Source of the DNA: Planctobacterium marinum
Lineage (GTDB): Bacteria > Pseudomonadota > Gammaproteobacteria > Enterobacterales > Alteromonadaceae
Length of the DNA stretch: 64,000 nucleotides
Direction: 5' to 3'
Assembly: GCF_020687805.1 (NCBI RefSeq)
Contig: NZ_JAJEWQ010000001.1
Location: forward strand, 186,001-250,000
This document shows positions 55,059 through 63,617 of the stretch, in pieces. The number at the start of each line of letters is the position of its first letter. Positions within the stretch are counted from its first letter, which is position 1. The notes below the pieces were generated by a model. The model was not told the origin of the DNA and did no database searches. It saw nothing but the letters and a program-made list of their open reading frames with translations. A program made the position numbers and the translations under genes.

Positions 55059-56401
55059 TTTTAAAACGTATCGCTGGCAGTGTGAAACTGGCCTTTTGTT
55101 TAAGCGCGCTGTATAGCACCGCGGCTTTGTCGTCTCAGGCAACGGTAACACTCCCGCCTGACGTGATCACATTGCCGCCGGTTTCTGCCGCTTTGCAGGC
55201 CACCGAAGCAAAACCGACGCCGCAGGAGTTTGCACTGGCACAAGCGTTACGACCGTTACTGGATGACAGCCGCTACAATCAGGCATTGGAACTGCTCAGC
55301 CAACGCGCAGAACTCAGTCCGGCATTGTCGCTGGTTAAAGCCCAGTTGTTAGCTCAACAAAATCAATTTGCCGAAGCGCTGGCAACTTATGACGACGTAC
55401 TCAAAGAGATGCCAGAGTTAATGCAGGCTCATCAGGGCAGGGCGATTATCCTGCTGTTGCAAAAACGCTATGAAGCAGCGCAACATGCTCTCACCAAAGC
55501 CATCCAACTGGGGCTCAATGATATCTATGCCTATACGCAATTAGCCTATATCAATTTAAAGGCGAATGATGCCTGGAGTGCCTTGTCTGCCTTTCAACAT
55601 GCGTTGATGTTAGATCCGGATAGCACGTCGCTGCGTTTTGGACTGTTATCAGCATTGGTGAAAACCGGACAAACACACAGTGCACTGAATTTAATTGCCA
55701 GTCTGCTGGAACTTGAACCAGAAAACACCGGATTGTGGTTACAACGCGCCAACCTCGCGCTCAGCATGGATGATATCAACATGGCTTTATCCAGTCTGGA
55801 AACGGCGATTCGGTTGGGAGATAAAGAACCCGGCAACTACATCATGACTGCACAATTTCATTTGCAAAAGGGCAACTTTACACGCGCCAACGACTTGTTA
55901 TCGGGAAGTGTCCGGTTTGAGCAACAGCAGATAGTACAACTGCTACCTATGCTAGTCAGGTTTGAACAATGGCAATTGCTGGAAACATTATTGCAAAGCT
56001 ATCAGCCGGAATTGGAGCAGTTGGTAGGGATTGAGAAAAGTCGTTTTCATTTGTATCAGGCGCAGTTAGCAAAAATCAACAACCAACCCAAACAGGTCAC
56101 CCAGGCATTAACTGCAGCATTGCAGGCTGATCCGGCAAATGGCAAAGCGCTTCTGGAACTAGCCGGTGTGTATTTGGAAGATAAAAATTACACTGCTGCC
56201 GAACACTATTACGCCAGAGCCACGGTTTTAGATACGGTTAAACAGCAAGGTTATCTGGGGCTGGCACAAACTTTTCTGGCGCAACTGAATTATGACGCGG
56301 CACTGGAAAATCTCGTTGCTTTGAGCAAACTGGACCCACACAACAAAGACATACAACACAATATCAACGGATTAAAGCGGATTTTGCTGGCTCAGCAATA
56401 A
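55055..56401 (+). CDS. Exported TPR protein of the TonB2 operon
   Basis: 448 residues with a signal peptide (ending near ALS). About ten tetratricopeptide repeats cover most of the protein, for example QAHQGRAIILLLQKRYEAAQ and AYTQLAYINLKANDAWSALS. In Vibrio tonB2 clusters a TPR gene also ends the operon; its role there is not fixed. Predicted periplasmic. Ends three bases before the convergent reductase stop. Confidence 0.87.
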   Translation: MILKRIAGSVKLAFCLSALYSTAALSSQATVTLPPDVITLPPVSAALQATEAKPTPQEFALAQALRPLLDDSRYNQALELLSQRAELSPALSLVKAQLLAQQNQFAEALATYDDVLKEMPELMQAHQGRAIILLLQKRYEAAQHALTKAIQLGLNDIYAYTQLAYINLKANDAWSALSAFQHALMLDPDSTSLRFGLLSALVKTGQTHSALNLIASLLELEPENTGLWLQRANLALSMDDINMALSSLETAIRLGDKEPGNYIMTAQFHLQKGNFTRANDLLSGSVRFEQQQIVQLLPMLVRFEQWQLLETLLQSYQPELEQLVGIEKSRFHLYQAQLAKINNQPKQVTQALTAALQADPANGKALLELAGVYLEDKNYTAAEHYYARATVLDTVKQQGYLGLAQTFLAQLNYDAALENLVALSKLDPHNKDIQHNINGLKRILLAQQ

Positions 56402-56404
56402 TGG

Positions 56405-57880
56405 CTAATAGGTATCGCGATGGTATCGGTGTTGCGTTAAAAGGTCATCGAGCAAATCTTCTCCCAGTACCTGTTGCAAGGTGCTGTGCACGGCTTCGCC
56501 CATCCCCTTAAAGCTACCGCACACGTATATTTGCGCGCCTCTGTCGACGAAGTTGCGGATATGATCGGCCTGTTCAGTCAGAATGTGCTGCACATACTGG
56601 CCTTGCTCGGTACGCGAAAAGGCTTTATTGATGGTTAGCTGCAGTGATGTACTGGGCCAGTCAGCCATGCTCGAAGCCAGCACATCATCGCTTTGCGATG
56701 TTTGTTCGCCAAAGATTAGCCAGATATCGGCGTCACTGTTTCTGCTGATGCGCTGTAAAATTTGTGCTCGTAAGCCAGCCAGTCCACTGCCTGCACCGAT
56801 GAGCAATAAAGGGGTTTCATTTGCTGTAATATGACAGGTGGGGTTGTCTTTGAGGTAACCACAAAACAGGTCATCACTTTGTGCAAAGGTTGTAAGCCAA
56901 CCCGAACCCAGCCCTGGGGTGCCGTGCCCGGAATATTGTTTTCTGACAATCAGTTTTAGTGCGTTTTCTGCCGGAACAGAGGCAACGCTATAGCTGCGCA
57001 GTGGCAGCAAAGGTAGATTTCGGACCTGGTCTGACAGGCCCTGAGAATCTGCTAATTTATCAAGTTTTCTGACCTGCAACACCTGTTCAATAGGTTGTGG
57101 CATGCCGTTTATGACAATAGGCGTGTGAGGGGCTATCTGATGGCTTTTCAGCCAGTCGGCGATAGCCTGACGTGAGTTATGAGGCTGCACGTCCAGAATG
57201 TCGCCTGCCTGCCAGTGCGGTAGCGAGTGCTCTGCGGCAAGTGTGACTTCCACTAACTCTCTGCCCTGACCCTGGTTGAGCTGTTTTCGTGCAATAACAC
57301 GCCAAACAGATGGGCTGCGCTGTTGCTCAGAATGTTCAGCGGCACTGCGAATAAGTGCCTGGGAGTCGGCGCGGTCGATGCGTTGTAACCTTTGCACCCG
57401 TCTTGCACCGAGCGCATGAAGCGTGGTGTTTAATTCATCGCCAAATTGGCAAAACTGCGGATACTGGCTATCCCCGAGTGCAATAACACGATAAGACAGG
57501 GAAGTGAGTAGGTGGTCTTTTTTGTCCTGCAGAAAGCGTTTTAAGGCAAGGCTAAAGCGGCGGCCATTGTCCGGGGGCTCTCCGTTGCCATAGGTACTGA
57601 CAATAAACATAGCCTGCGTTACCTTGCTTAAAATGTCCAAACTGATTTCATCCAGGGAAGCCAGTTTTATGGGATATTTATCAGCAAGTTGATGTGCCTG
57701 TTGCTCCGCCAGTTGTTTTGCCGTGCCGGTTTGGCTGGCATAGGCAATAAGATATCCGTTTTCCGGAATATGATTTTGCTGTTGTTTTTTGCTCCACTGC
57801 CTGATGGCCAGGCAAACTATCCAAACACAGTAACCTGCACTCAGAGAAATCGCTAATATTAACTGCTCATGATTGGTCAT
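56405..57880 (-). CDS. Membrane-anchored flavodoxin/FAD/NADPH reductase
   Basis: 491 residues. An N-terminal membrane segment (about 8-27) is followed by a flavodoxin domain (LIAYASQTGTAKQLAEQ, FIVSTYGNGEPPDNGR), an FAD domain with LRSYSVAS, and an NADPH domain with LLLIGAGSGLAGLRA. It is the cytochrome P450 reductase/sulfite reductase alpha architecture. As the cytoplasmic electron donor of the adjacent PepSY protein, it could drive reduction of periplasmic ferric ligands. It is the last gene of the minus-strand metal operon. Confidence 0.85.
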   Translation of the reverse strand: MTNHEQLILAISLSAGYCVWIVCLAIRQWSKKQQQNHIPENGYLIAYASQTGTAKQLAEQQAHQLADKYPIKLASLDEISLDILSKVTQAMFIVSTYGNGEPPDNGRRFSLALKRFLQDKKDHLLTSLSYRVIALGDSQYPQFCQFGDELNTTLHALGARRVQRLQRIDRADSQALIRSAAEHSEQQRSPSVWRVIARKQLNQGQGRELVEVTLAAEHSLPHWQAGDILDVQPHNSRQAIADWLKSHQIAPHTPIVINGMPQPIEQVLQVRKLDKLADSQGLSDQVRNLPLLPLRSYSVASVPAENALKLIVRKQYSGHGTPGLGSGWLTTFAQSDDLFCGYLKDNPTCHITANETPLLLIGAGSGLAGLRAQILQRISRNSDADIWLIFGEQTSQSDDVLASSMADWPSTSLQLTINKAFSRTEQGQYVQHILTEQADHIRNFVDRGAQIYVCGSFKGMGEAVHSTLQQVLGEDLLDDLLTQHRYHRDTY

Positions 57881-57903
57881 AAAATACGCTGTAATTCAAT
57901 CAA

Positions 57904-58503
57904 TTAGTGAATAAAAATTAATACAATGACAACCGGTACCAAAAAGCCCAGCGCAGTAACTGGCCAGGTAGAAGGCTTGTACGATGCTTGCTTTATCAGC
58001 AGCCAAAGCCCGGTTAAGGTAAAAACCACAATAGCTACTGCGATAACATCGATAAATCCGGCCCAGACCGTGCCTGTATGTCGTCCTTTGTGTAAATCAT
58101 TAAAGTAGGCAACCCAGCCTCTGTCTGTGGACTCGTAAACAAACTCTGCCATCTCGATATCCATTGCCAACCAGCGATCTATGCCGGGACCCGGCCAGGC
58201 AATATAGTATTCGCTACCGTCAAAGTTGCCGGAAACATTGCCTGGGATCTCAATAAAGTGCGTTTCCATTAACCAGTGGCGCACTGTATCAGGCAGGATG
58301 GCTTGCTCTGCGGGCAATGTTTGAATAGGTGTCACGAAGTGCTGCGGAAATTCACTTTCAATAGTGTGTACGTGTGTATTGCCCGGGATCTGCGAGGCGT
58401 GGTTTAAGGTAATGCCAGTAACAGCAAATAACAACATGCCTGCCATGGACACGGCAGCACTGATCCAGTGCCATTGTCGGGCTGTACCCAGCGAAAAACG
58501 CAT
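57904..58503 (-). CDS. PepSY-associated membrane protein (small, reductase-linked)
   Basis: 199 residues. A first membrane helix (WISAAVSMAGMLLFAVTGIT, with LNHASQIPG after it) precedes a periplasmic PepSY-like domain. Two C-terminal helices follow (GFIDVIAVAIVVFTLTGLWL and VTALGFLVPVVIVLIF). It is much shorter than FpvG or PiuB. Histidines in WHW, LNHAS and HKGRHTG could bind haem. The next gene is the flavoprotein reductase. Confidence 0.83.
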   Translation of the reverse strand: MRFSLGTARQWHWISAAVSMAGMLLFAVTGITLNHASQIPGNTHVHTIESEFPQHFVTPIQTLPAEQAILPDTVRHWLMETHFIEIPGNVSGNFDGSEYYIAWPGPGIDRWLAMDIEMAEFVYESTDRGWVAYFNDLHKGRHTGTVWAGFIDVIAVAIVVFTLTGLWLLIKQASYKPSTWPVTALGFLVPVVIVLIFIH

Positions 58504-58585
58504 AGTTAAAGTCTCGCCATGATATAAAATTTACTCATTGCACCCACAACCATTGCTTTGACCATGTGGTTATTCTGATCATAGT

Positions 58586-59398
58586 TTAAGGGGCTTTCAG
58601 TTGTTGCAACGCCTGTTCCAGATTGAGTCGTTGCTGGATAAGGCGTTGCGTAAAAGTCTGATTGCCGGGGCGTGAAAAATCATCAATTAACCATTCAGTA
58701 GACAAGGCTTTGGATTTCCGGTTTGTCATGGCAATCGATTTCAGACCCAACTCACTGGCTTCTTCCGGTGATGTCCAGTCTGTAGATAAGCTGGCAATCA
58801 TCGGCGACAGGGCATCGTTTGAAGTTGTGATGATAAAAATCTCCGCATTCATCAGTAATTCGTCAATGCCCATATTAGACTTGCGGATTTCATTGCTAAC
58901 AGACTGATAGTTTGCGTTTATGACGCTCGCAAATTGTGGCCACAATGCCACTAAATCGCGACGTAAAATGCCCAGCATTACCAGGCTATTGTTAGTATTT
59001 AACCAAAAATATTCAGTTGTATTTGCTAATACGACTTTCTCACCAGCAGGCATAATCGCGCGGGCAATGTCTATCGGGACGATGCGTATGTTGTCGGTTC
59101 GCAACGTTGCATAGATGTCCAGTTCCGGCACGACAGAACTAATATTAACAACCGCCTGATACACACCAAAAGAGTCGCTTCTATGCTTTTCCAGCCAACT
59201 TGCGATTCGATTTATTGGCAGACGTTTAGGCGGCAAATAGGCGACTGCGATAGGGGTGTTAGCCACCAACGCCTGTGTCATGCTATGACTAATTGGGGTC
59301 ACTGTGGCAATTTTGATTTCTTGAGCATAGCTTGTTGCACAATACAGCAAGGTAATTACCAATCCGAAAAATCGGGTGTTAAATGCACACTTATTCAT
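58586..59398 (-). CDS. Divergent cluster A-1 (ZnuA/FpvF-like) periplasmic binding protein
   Basis: 270 residues with a signal peptide ending near SYA. The fold is hinted at by ATVTPISHSMTQALVANTPI and TEYFWLNTNNSLVMLGILRR, which line up with ZnuA-type proteins. The metal-ligand histidines of that family (PH..., H.W) are replaced. It may bind a ligand complex instead of a free metal, as suggested for FpvF. It lies directly after the permease gene. Confidence 0.65.
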   Translation of the reverse strand: MNKCAFNTRFFGLVITLLYCATSYAQEIKIATVTPISHSMTQALVANTPIAVAYLPPKRLPINRIASWLEKHRSDSFGVYQAVVNISSVVPELDIYATLRTDNIRIVPIDIARAIMPAGEKVVLANTTEYFWLNTNNSLVMLGILRRDLVALWPQFASVINANYQSVSNEIRKSNMGIDELLMNAEIFIITTSNDALSPMIASLSTDWTSPEEASELGLKSIAMTNRKSKALSTEWLIDDFSRPGNQTFTQRLIQQRLNLEQALQQLKAP

Positions 59399-59402
59399 AG
59401 AT

Positions 59403-60290
59403 CTACCTCACCGCTGCTTTGGAAAGTGAAAACCGGGTAATGGCCACAATAAACCACAGACAAGCACACAGGATAATGGCCGGCCCGGTGGGTACAGCCC
59501 ATTGCAGATACATGGGCAACAACACCCCGGCAAGTGCGCTGCTTGTAGCGATCAAGATTGACCAGAGCAACATGGTTTGCAGATTCGTTGCCAGAAGGCG
59601 GGCACTGGCTGCGGGAATAAGCAACAAGGCTCCTACCAGTACTGCACCGATTATTTTTACAGCTGCGACGGTCATTAAGGCGATGAGCAGCACAAAAACA
59701 TAGTCATGCAATTTGGTTTTCACTCTTAAACTTTGGGTAATTTCGGGTGAAAGTGCAGCCAGAAAAGCTTTGTTGGAAAAACGCAGTGCCAAGCCCAGTG
59801 TAAGCATGAACATTACCGCCAGGATCACGATATCCTGCTCATTGGCGGTTAAAATAGAACCAAATAACACCTGTTCTACGAGGTGGGCATTGACCTGTTT
59901 TGCCACAAACATCAAAAGTGCGGCGCCTACGGCCAGCGCAAATGAGAGAAACACGCCAATCAGTGCGTCATATGGCACGGCAGTTCGGCCTTTAACCCAC
60001 TGTAAAGTCATTGCGAATAGAATTGAAAAGGCAAACAGACTTATCCAGGGGGCGGATATTGGTTCTCCCAAAAGAATACCGATGGAAACCCCGGTCAGTG
60101 CCGAGTGTCCCACGGCTTCAGATAAAAAGGCCAGTCGCTTAACCACCACCAAAGTGCCGAGTGCTCCTAATAGCGGCCCTATCATCAGGGTGGCAAGAAA
60201 GGCGTTAATTAAAAACCCGTAGGAGAACATTTCTGGTAACCAACCAGCCGTAACCAGTTGCGAAAATAGTGTATGAATCAAATCCAGCAT
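59403..60290 (-). CDS. Metal ABC transporter permease (ZnuB/FpvE type)
   Basis: 295 residues with about eight membrane segments. The ABC-3 family pattern includes VVVKRLAFLSEAVGHSALTG near the N-terminus and MTVAAVKIIGAVLVGALLLI near the C-terminus. It forms the channel for the ATPase and binding proteins encoded next to it. Five bases separate it from the ATPase gene. Confidence 0.93.
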   Translation of the reverse strand: MLDLIHTLFSQLVTAGWLPEMFSYGFLINAFLATLMIGPLLGALGTLVVVKRLAFLSEAVGHSALTGVSIGILLGEPISAPWISLFAFSILFAMTLQWVKGRTAVPYDALIGVFLSFALAVGAALLMFVAKQVNAHLVEQVLFGSILTANEQDIVILAVMFMLTLGLALRFSNKAFLAALSPEITQSLRVKTKLHDYVFVLLIALMTVAAVKIIGAVLVGALLLIPAASARLLATNLQTMLLWSILIATSSALAGVLLPMYLQWAVPTGPAIILCACLWFIVAITRFSLSKAAVR

Positions 60291-60295
60291 AGAAG

Positions 60296-61045
60296 TTACT
60301 GCCTGTAGGATAAAGTCAACGGATCGGCGTGTTCCTGCAGTGATAGCAGGACTTTCTGTGGCGTATCGACAGCAACGAGTGTGCCGTCAATTAACGCTGC
60401 GCGTTGACAATATTGTTCGACAATGTGCCAGTGATGCTCCACCATGATGATGGTATTGCCCTGCGCGTGGTACTGCTTCATAATTTCCAACAAGCGTTGT
60501 TGACCTGACTTGTCCACACCGGCCAGAGGCTCATCCAGCAACAAAACATCAGGTGATTGCAGCAGGGCGCCACAGATCAAAACCCGTTGTCGTTCTCCGG
60601 TAGACAGGGTGCCCAGGCGTTTGTCGGCAAAATCTCGGATATCAAAATTTTCCATGCCTTGCAGGATGCGCTGGTTGGGTTTGTGCCGCCACCATACCGG
60701 CCGGTCTTCCAAAACCATGCGTAAATAATCCAGCACAGTCACCGGCAGCGTTGATTCAAATGGCGCTAATTGTGGCACGTAGCCGATGTTTCCTTTGTGC
60801 TTTCCGGGCCAGGTATAACTGATGGTGCCCCGGTGTGGCACTATTCCGAGTAGCGCTTTGATCAGCGTTGATTTACCGCCGCCATTGGGGCCAACAACGC
60901 CAACCCAGGTGCCAGGATCGATAGTCAGAGTGACATCTGACAACAAAACACTCTGATTGACTTTGACACTTACCTTGTCAAAGGCAATGTGCGGTGTCGT
61001 GGTTTCTTTTTGTGTTATAGCTTTTGCAGATACCGGAATATTCAT
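60296..61045 (-). CDS. Metal ABC transporter ATP-binding protein (ZnuC/FpvD type)
   Basis: 249 residues. Walker A is GPNGGGKST, the signature is LSTGERQRV and Walker B is VLLLDEPLAGVD; the H-loop histidine is in IIMVEHHWH. It provides energy for import through the adjacent permease. Order with its neighbours is binding protein, ATPase, permease, second binding protein. Confidence 0.94.
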   Translation of the reverse strand: MNIPVSAKAITQKETTTPHIAFDKVSVKVNQSVLLSDVTLTIDPGTWVGVVGPNGGGKSTLIKALLGIVPHRGTISYTWPGKHKGNIGYVPQLAPFESTLPVTVLDYLRMVLEDRPVWWRHKPNQRILQGMENFDIRDFADKRLGTLSTGERQRVLICGALLQSPDVLLLDEPLAGVDKSGQQRLLEIMKQYHAQGNTIIMVEHHWHIVEQYCQRAALIDGTLVAVDTPQKVLLSLQEHADPLTLSYRQ

Positions 61046-61050
61046 GGCGA

Positions 61051-61938
61051 TTACCGTACCTTTGCGCGCGCGAATTCTATGGCCGCCGTCAAACTTTCTA
61101 TATTGTGGCGCATTTCATTTTCCACCATCTCTCTGGTGTATTCGCCGTGCGTCATATGGGAAAAGTGGAACACTTTGATGCCGGTTTCTTTTTCAATGAC
61201 ATCAATGTAGTCATTGCTCATGTTTAACTCGGTGAACAACACATCTATGTCTGTTTTTCGAATTTCATCAATGGTTTGTTGCAATTGTGATGCGGTGGGT
61301 TTGACGCCATGAGCAGGCTCCACGACAGCGGAAACGGTCAGACCAAACTCCTGCAACAAGTAGCCATAAGCGTTATGGGTACTCGCGATTTTCAGATTGC
61401 TGACATCTCCGGTCAGCAACAATTGTTGCAATGGCTGTTTTAAATTCCTGAGCTTTCTGGCGTACAGAAAGGCGTTTTTACTGAAATACTTTGCATTTTG
61501 GGGCGACAAATCACCCAGCGCTTTGGCGATACTGTAGACTTGTCGAATTGCCGCATCTATCGACACAAATGTATGCGGATTTGATTTTGATTCATTACCC
61601 AACAACGGAACGTCTTTGTTGGCATATACCACCGTTAAATCAGGCGGATTGATTCGCTCTACCGCTTCTATCGCAAAATCATCGTGACCAATACCGTTCA
61701 CCACTAGCGCATCAAGCGTATTCAGCCGGGCAATGTCCGCCGGGTTGAGGGCGTAATTGTGCGGGTTAAATCCGGTTTTTATCAGCGGCAATACGGTGGC
61801 TTTATCTGCTACAACGTTTGCAACATAAGAATAGTAGGGGTGTAAACTCACCCCAATGGTTAATTTCTCTGAGTCTTCTTGTGCTAAACCCTGGCGACAG
61901 AAAAAACAAAGCAATAATATCAGAAGCTTGTGTTTCAT
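61051..61938 (-). CDS. Metal-binding periplasmic protein (ZnuA/FpvC type)
   Basis: 295 residues with a signal peptide ending near GLA. The cluster A-1 fold keeps its three histidine ligands: FNPHNYAL, SNPHTFVSID and STHNAYGYLL. An acidic residue in FTELNMSND may be the fourth. The family binds Zn2+, Mn2+ or Fe2+; the Fur-linked setting and the reductase genes favour Fe2+. It is followed by the ATPase gene after five bases. Confidence 0.9.
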   Translation of the reverse strand: MKHKLLILLLCFFCRQGLAQEDSEKLTIGVSLHPYYSYVANVVADKATVLPLIKTGFNPHNYALNPADIARLNTLDALVVNGIGHDDFAIEAVERINPPDLTVVYANKDVPLLGNESKSNPHTFVSIDAAIRQVYSIAKALGDLSPQNAKYFSKNAFLYARKLRNLKQPLQQLLLTGDVSNLKIASTHNAYGYLLQEFGLTVSAVVEPAHGVKPTASQLQQTIDEIRKTDIDVLFTELNMSNDYIDVIEKETGIKVFHFSHMTHGEYTREMVENEMRHNIESLTAAIEFARAKVR

Positions 61939-61962
61939 AATTTCTCTAAGGTTGCGGACCGT

Positions 61963-62451
61963 TTAATGCGGGTCACCCGTTACGGGTTTCCAGTTGCTGC
62001 CATGCTGGCAAAAGTGTGCCGCTGTATTGAGGTCGTTTTGAGCTTGTGTATCGTGTGCATGATCATCCTGTAGCCATTCAACTTGCCAGTCATGCTCCGG
62101 TTTTTTTATCAATCTGATTTGCACGTTGCCTTCCATGAAAACGAAACAGTTATCTGCCTCCAAAAATCGGTCACCTGACAGAAATGGCGTGATACCCTGA
62201 GCTGTTAGCGCTTCAAGCGTTACTTTATCTCCAACAATTTCCAGTTCCTGCATCAGTGCGATTTCTGAGCCAGCATTGGCCAATTGAATAGCGATGTTGC
62301 TGAAAGCTTTGGGTAACTTTACCGTCTTTGTGGCCGGATTACGTGTTAACAAAAGTAACAGGCTTGCTATCGATATGACCGACATGACGCCAATAAAAAA
62401 AGCGCGATTTTCCAGCTTACTGCTGTGTACAGGGACGATTTCTTTGATCAC
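61963..62451 (-). CDS. Membrane-anchored protein of a metal-transport operon (DUF6162-like)
   Basis: 162 residues from GTG 62451. One membrane segment (AFFIGVMSVISIASLLLLLT, about 17-36) precedes a periplasmic domain containing FMEGNVQIRLIKKPEHDWQV and DDHAHDTQAQ. The His-rich loop might bind metal. DUF6162 proteins accompany such ABC operons, but I cannot confirm the assignment. It may play the role of one of the small Fpv accessory proteins. Confidence 0.6.
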   Translation of the reverse strand: MIKEIVPVHSSKLENRAFFIGVMSVISIASLLLLLTRNPATKTVKLPKAFSNIAIQLANAGSEIALMQELEIVGDKVTLEALTAQGITPFLSGDRFLEADNCFVFMEGNVQIRLIKKPEHDWQVEWLQDDHAHDTQAQNDLNTAAHFCQHGSNWKPVTGDPH

Positions 62452-62467
62452 TTACTTCACTTCGGTA

Positions 62468-62800
62468 CTAATTGAGCTCAACATAGTCAAATTCGGCGGG
62501 GCTTTCGTGCCCCGGGTCAAACTTAATGTAAAATTCCATCTCAGGAGCTTTAATCTGCGCACTTCCGTCTGAAGCGGTTTTAACCTTATCTAACAGTTCG
62601 TCGTCGTAGGAATAAACCCGCAGTTCAACTTCACCAGCGAGACTGGCATCACTGTATCCGGCTTCGCAAGTGATCAGCGAATTATCGCTGGCATCTTTGT
62701 TACAGGCTAAAGTGGGGTAGTGGGCATAGGCTGCACCCGTCATTAGCGCAGCGCAGCTTGTGACCCAAACCAGTAACCCTGATAAACCGCGACTATTCAT
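62468..62800 (-). CDS. Small exported protein of the metal operon
   Basis: 110 residues with a signal peptide (SGLLVWVTSCAALMTGAAYA). Cleavage after AYA gives His as the first mature residue (HYPTLACNKDA). Two cysteines (LACNK, ITCEAGY) may form a disulfide. EVELRVYSYDDELLDKVKTA resembles the Ig-like domains of DUF4198 proteins. It overlaps the upstream DUF4198 gene by eight bases. Confidence 0.65.
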   Translation of the reverse strand: MNSRGLSGLLVWVTSCAALMTGAAYAHYPTLACNKDASDNSLITCEAGYSDASLAGEVELRVYSYDDELLDKVKTASDGSAQIKAPEMEFYIKFDPGHESPAEFDYVELN

Positions 62801-63617
62801 AGATCACTTCAAAAGCAAAATAGATTCGGGTTCTTGCAATGTCAGCTTCAGGATCATGGCTGGGTTGTGAGTGAATCACTTTCATCATGTATCGGCCGCC
62901 CTGATCAAGGGAAAAATTAACATCCCCGTTATTGTCACTTTTCAGCTCCAGTGCCACAGGCTCTTCGCGGTATTGCGGGCCTTCGAGTTCAACCGTGACG
63001 TCTTGTTCGGCGATAGGTTTACCGTCGAGTAATAAACGTACTGTTAAATCTTCCCCGGTGACAAAATCGGCAGGGTGGGTAACCGGAACAAGTTCAACGC
63101 CTTCGTTTTTGGGTGTCAATACAGCCTCGGTTGGGGCGTTGTTGGTGACATAGGACATACCAATTGTCATGTATCTAACAGTTTCCGGATTTTTAGCATC
63201 TTCAGGAATGGACGCCATTAATTCGGTCTTGTTCATGCGCATACGTTTGAGAGAATCACGCTTGCCGATGGTATAACTGGAGTGGTATGACGGACCACGC
63301 CAATATTCTAGTTTTACCGTACCATCACCTTCTACTGGCAGGTCAAAGGTAGAACGGCGGGCTCCCTTATAAAAAGCACCGCGATAGCGAATTTCCTTAC
63401 CGTCAGTACCAAAAATTTTGACGCCTTCACTGGGCATAGAAAAATCAGAACGGTAGGTTGTATGAGTTGCGGTTATATCAACAGGAACCGTGGTGGACTT
63501 GTCACTATTGAGGGTAAAGTAGTCAGGCCAAATGTAGATATCGTGTGCATTTGAAGCAGAACTTAACATTGATCCAACGAGATAGCTGCAGGCCAGTACC
63601 AAACGTTTGGTTTTCAT
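62793..63617 (-). CDS. Exported DUF4198 protein, second copy
   Basis: 274 residues. Signal cleavage after SNA leaves HDIYIWPDYFTLNSDKSTTV, again with an N-terminal His. The DUF4198 domain continues with YWRGPSYHSSYTIGKRDSLK and GDVNFSLDQGGRYMMKVIHS. It is related in family to the protein at 47994-48782, but clearly divergent. It is joined to the DUF2271 gene (shared base at 63617) and to the small exported gene, so all lie in one operon. Confidence 0.82.
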   Translation of the reverse strand: MKTKRLVLACSYLVGSMLSSASNAHDIYIWPDYFTLNSDKSTTVPVDITATHTTYRSDFSMPSEGVKIFGTDGKEIRYRGAFYKGARRSTFDLPVEGDGTVKLEYWRGPSYHSSYTIGKRDSLKRMRMNKTELMASIPEDAKNPETVRYMTIGMSYVTNNAPTEAVLTPKNEGVELVPVTHPADFVTGEDLTVRLLLDGKPIAEQDVTVELEGPQYREEPVALELKSDNNGDVNFSLDQGGRYMMKVIHSQPSHDPEADIARTRIYFAFEVIYE

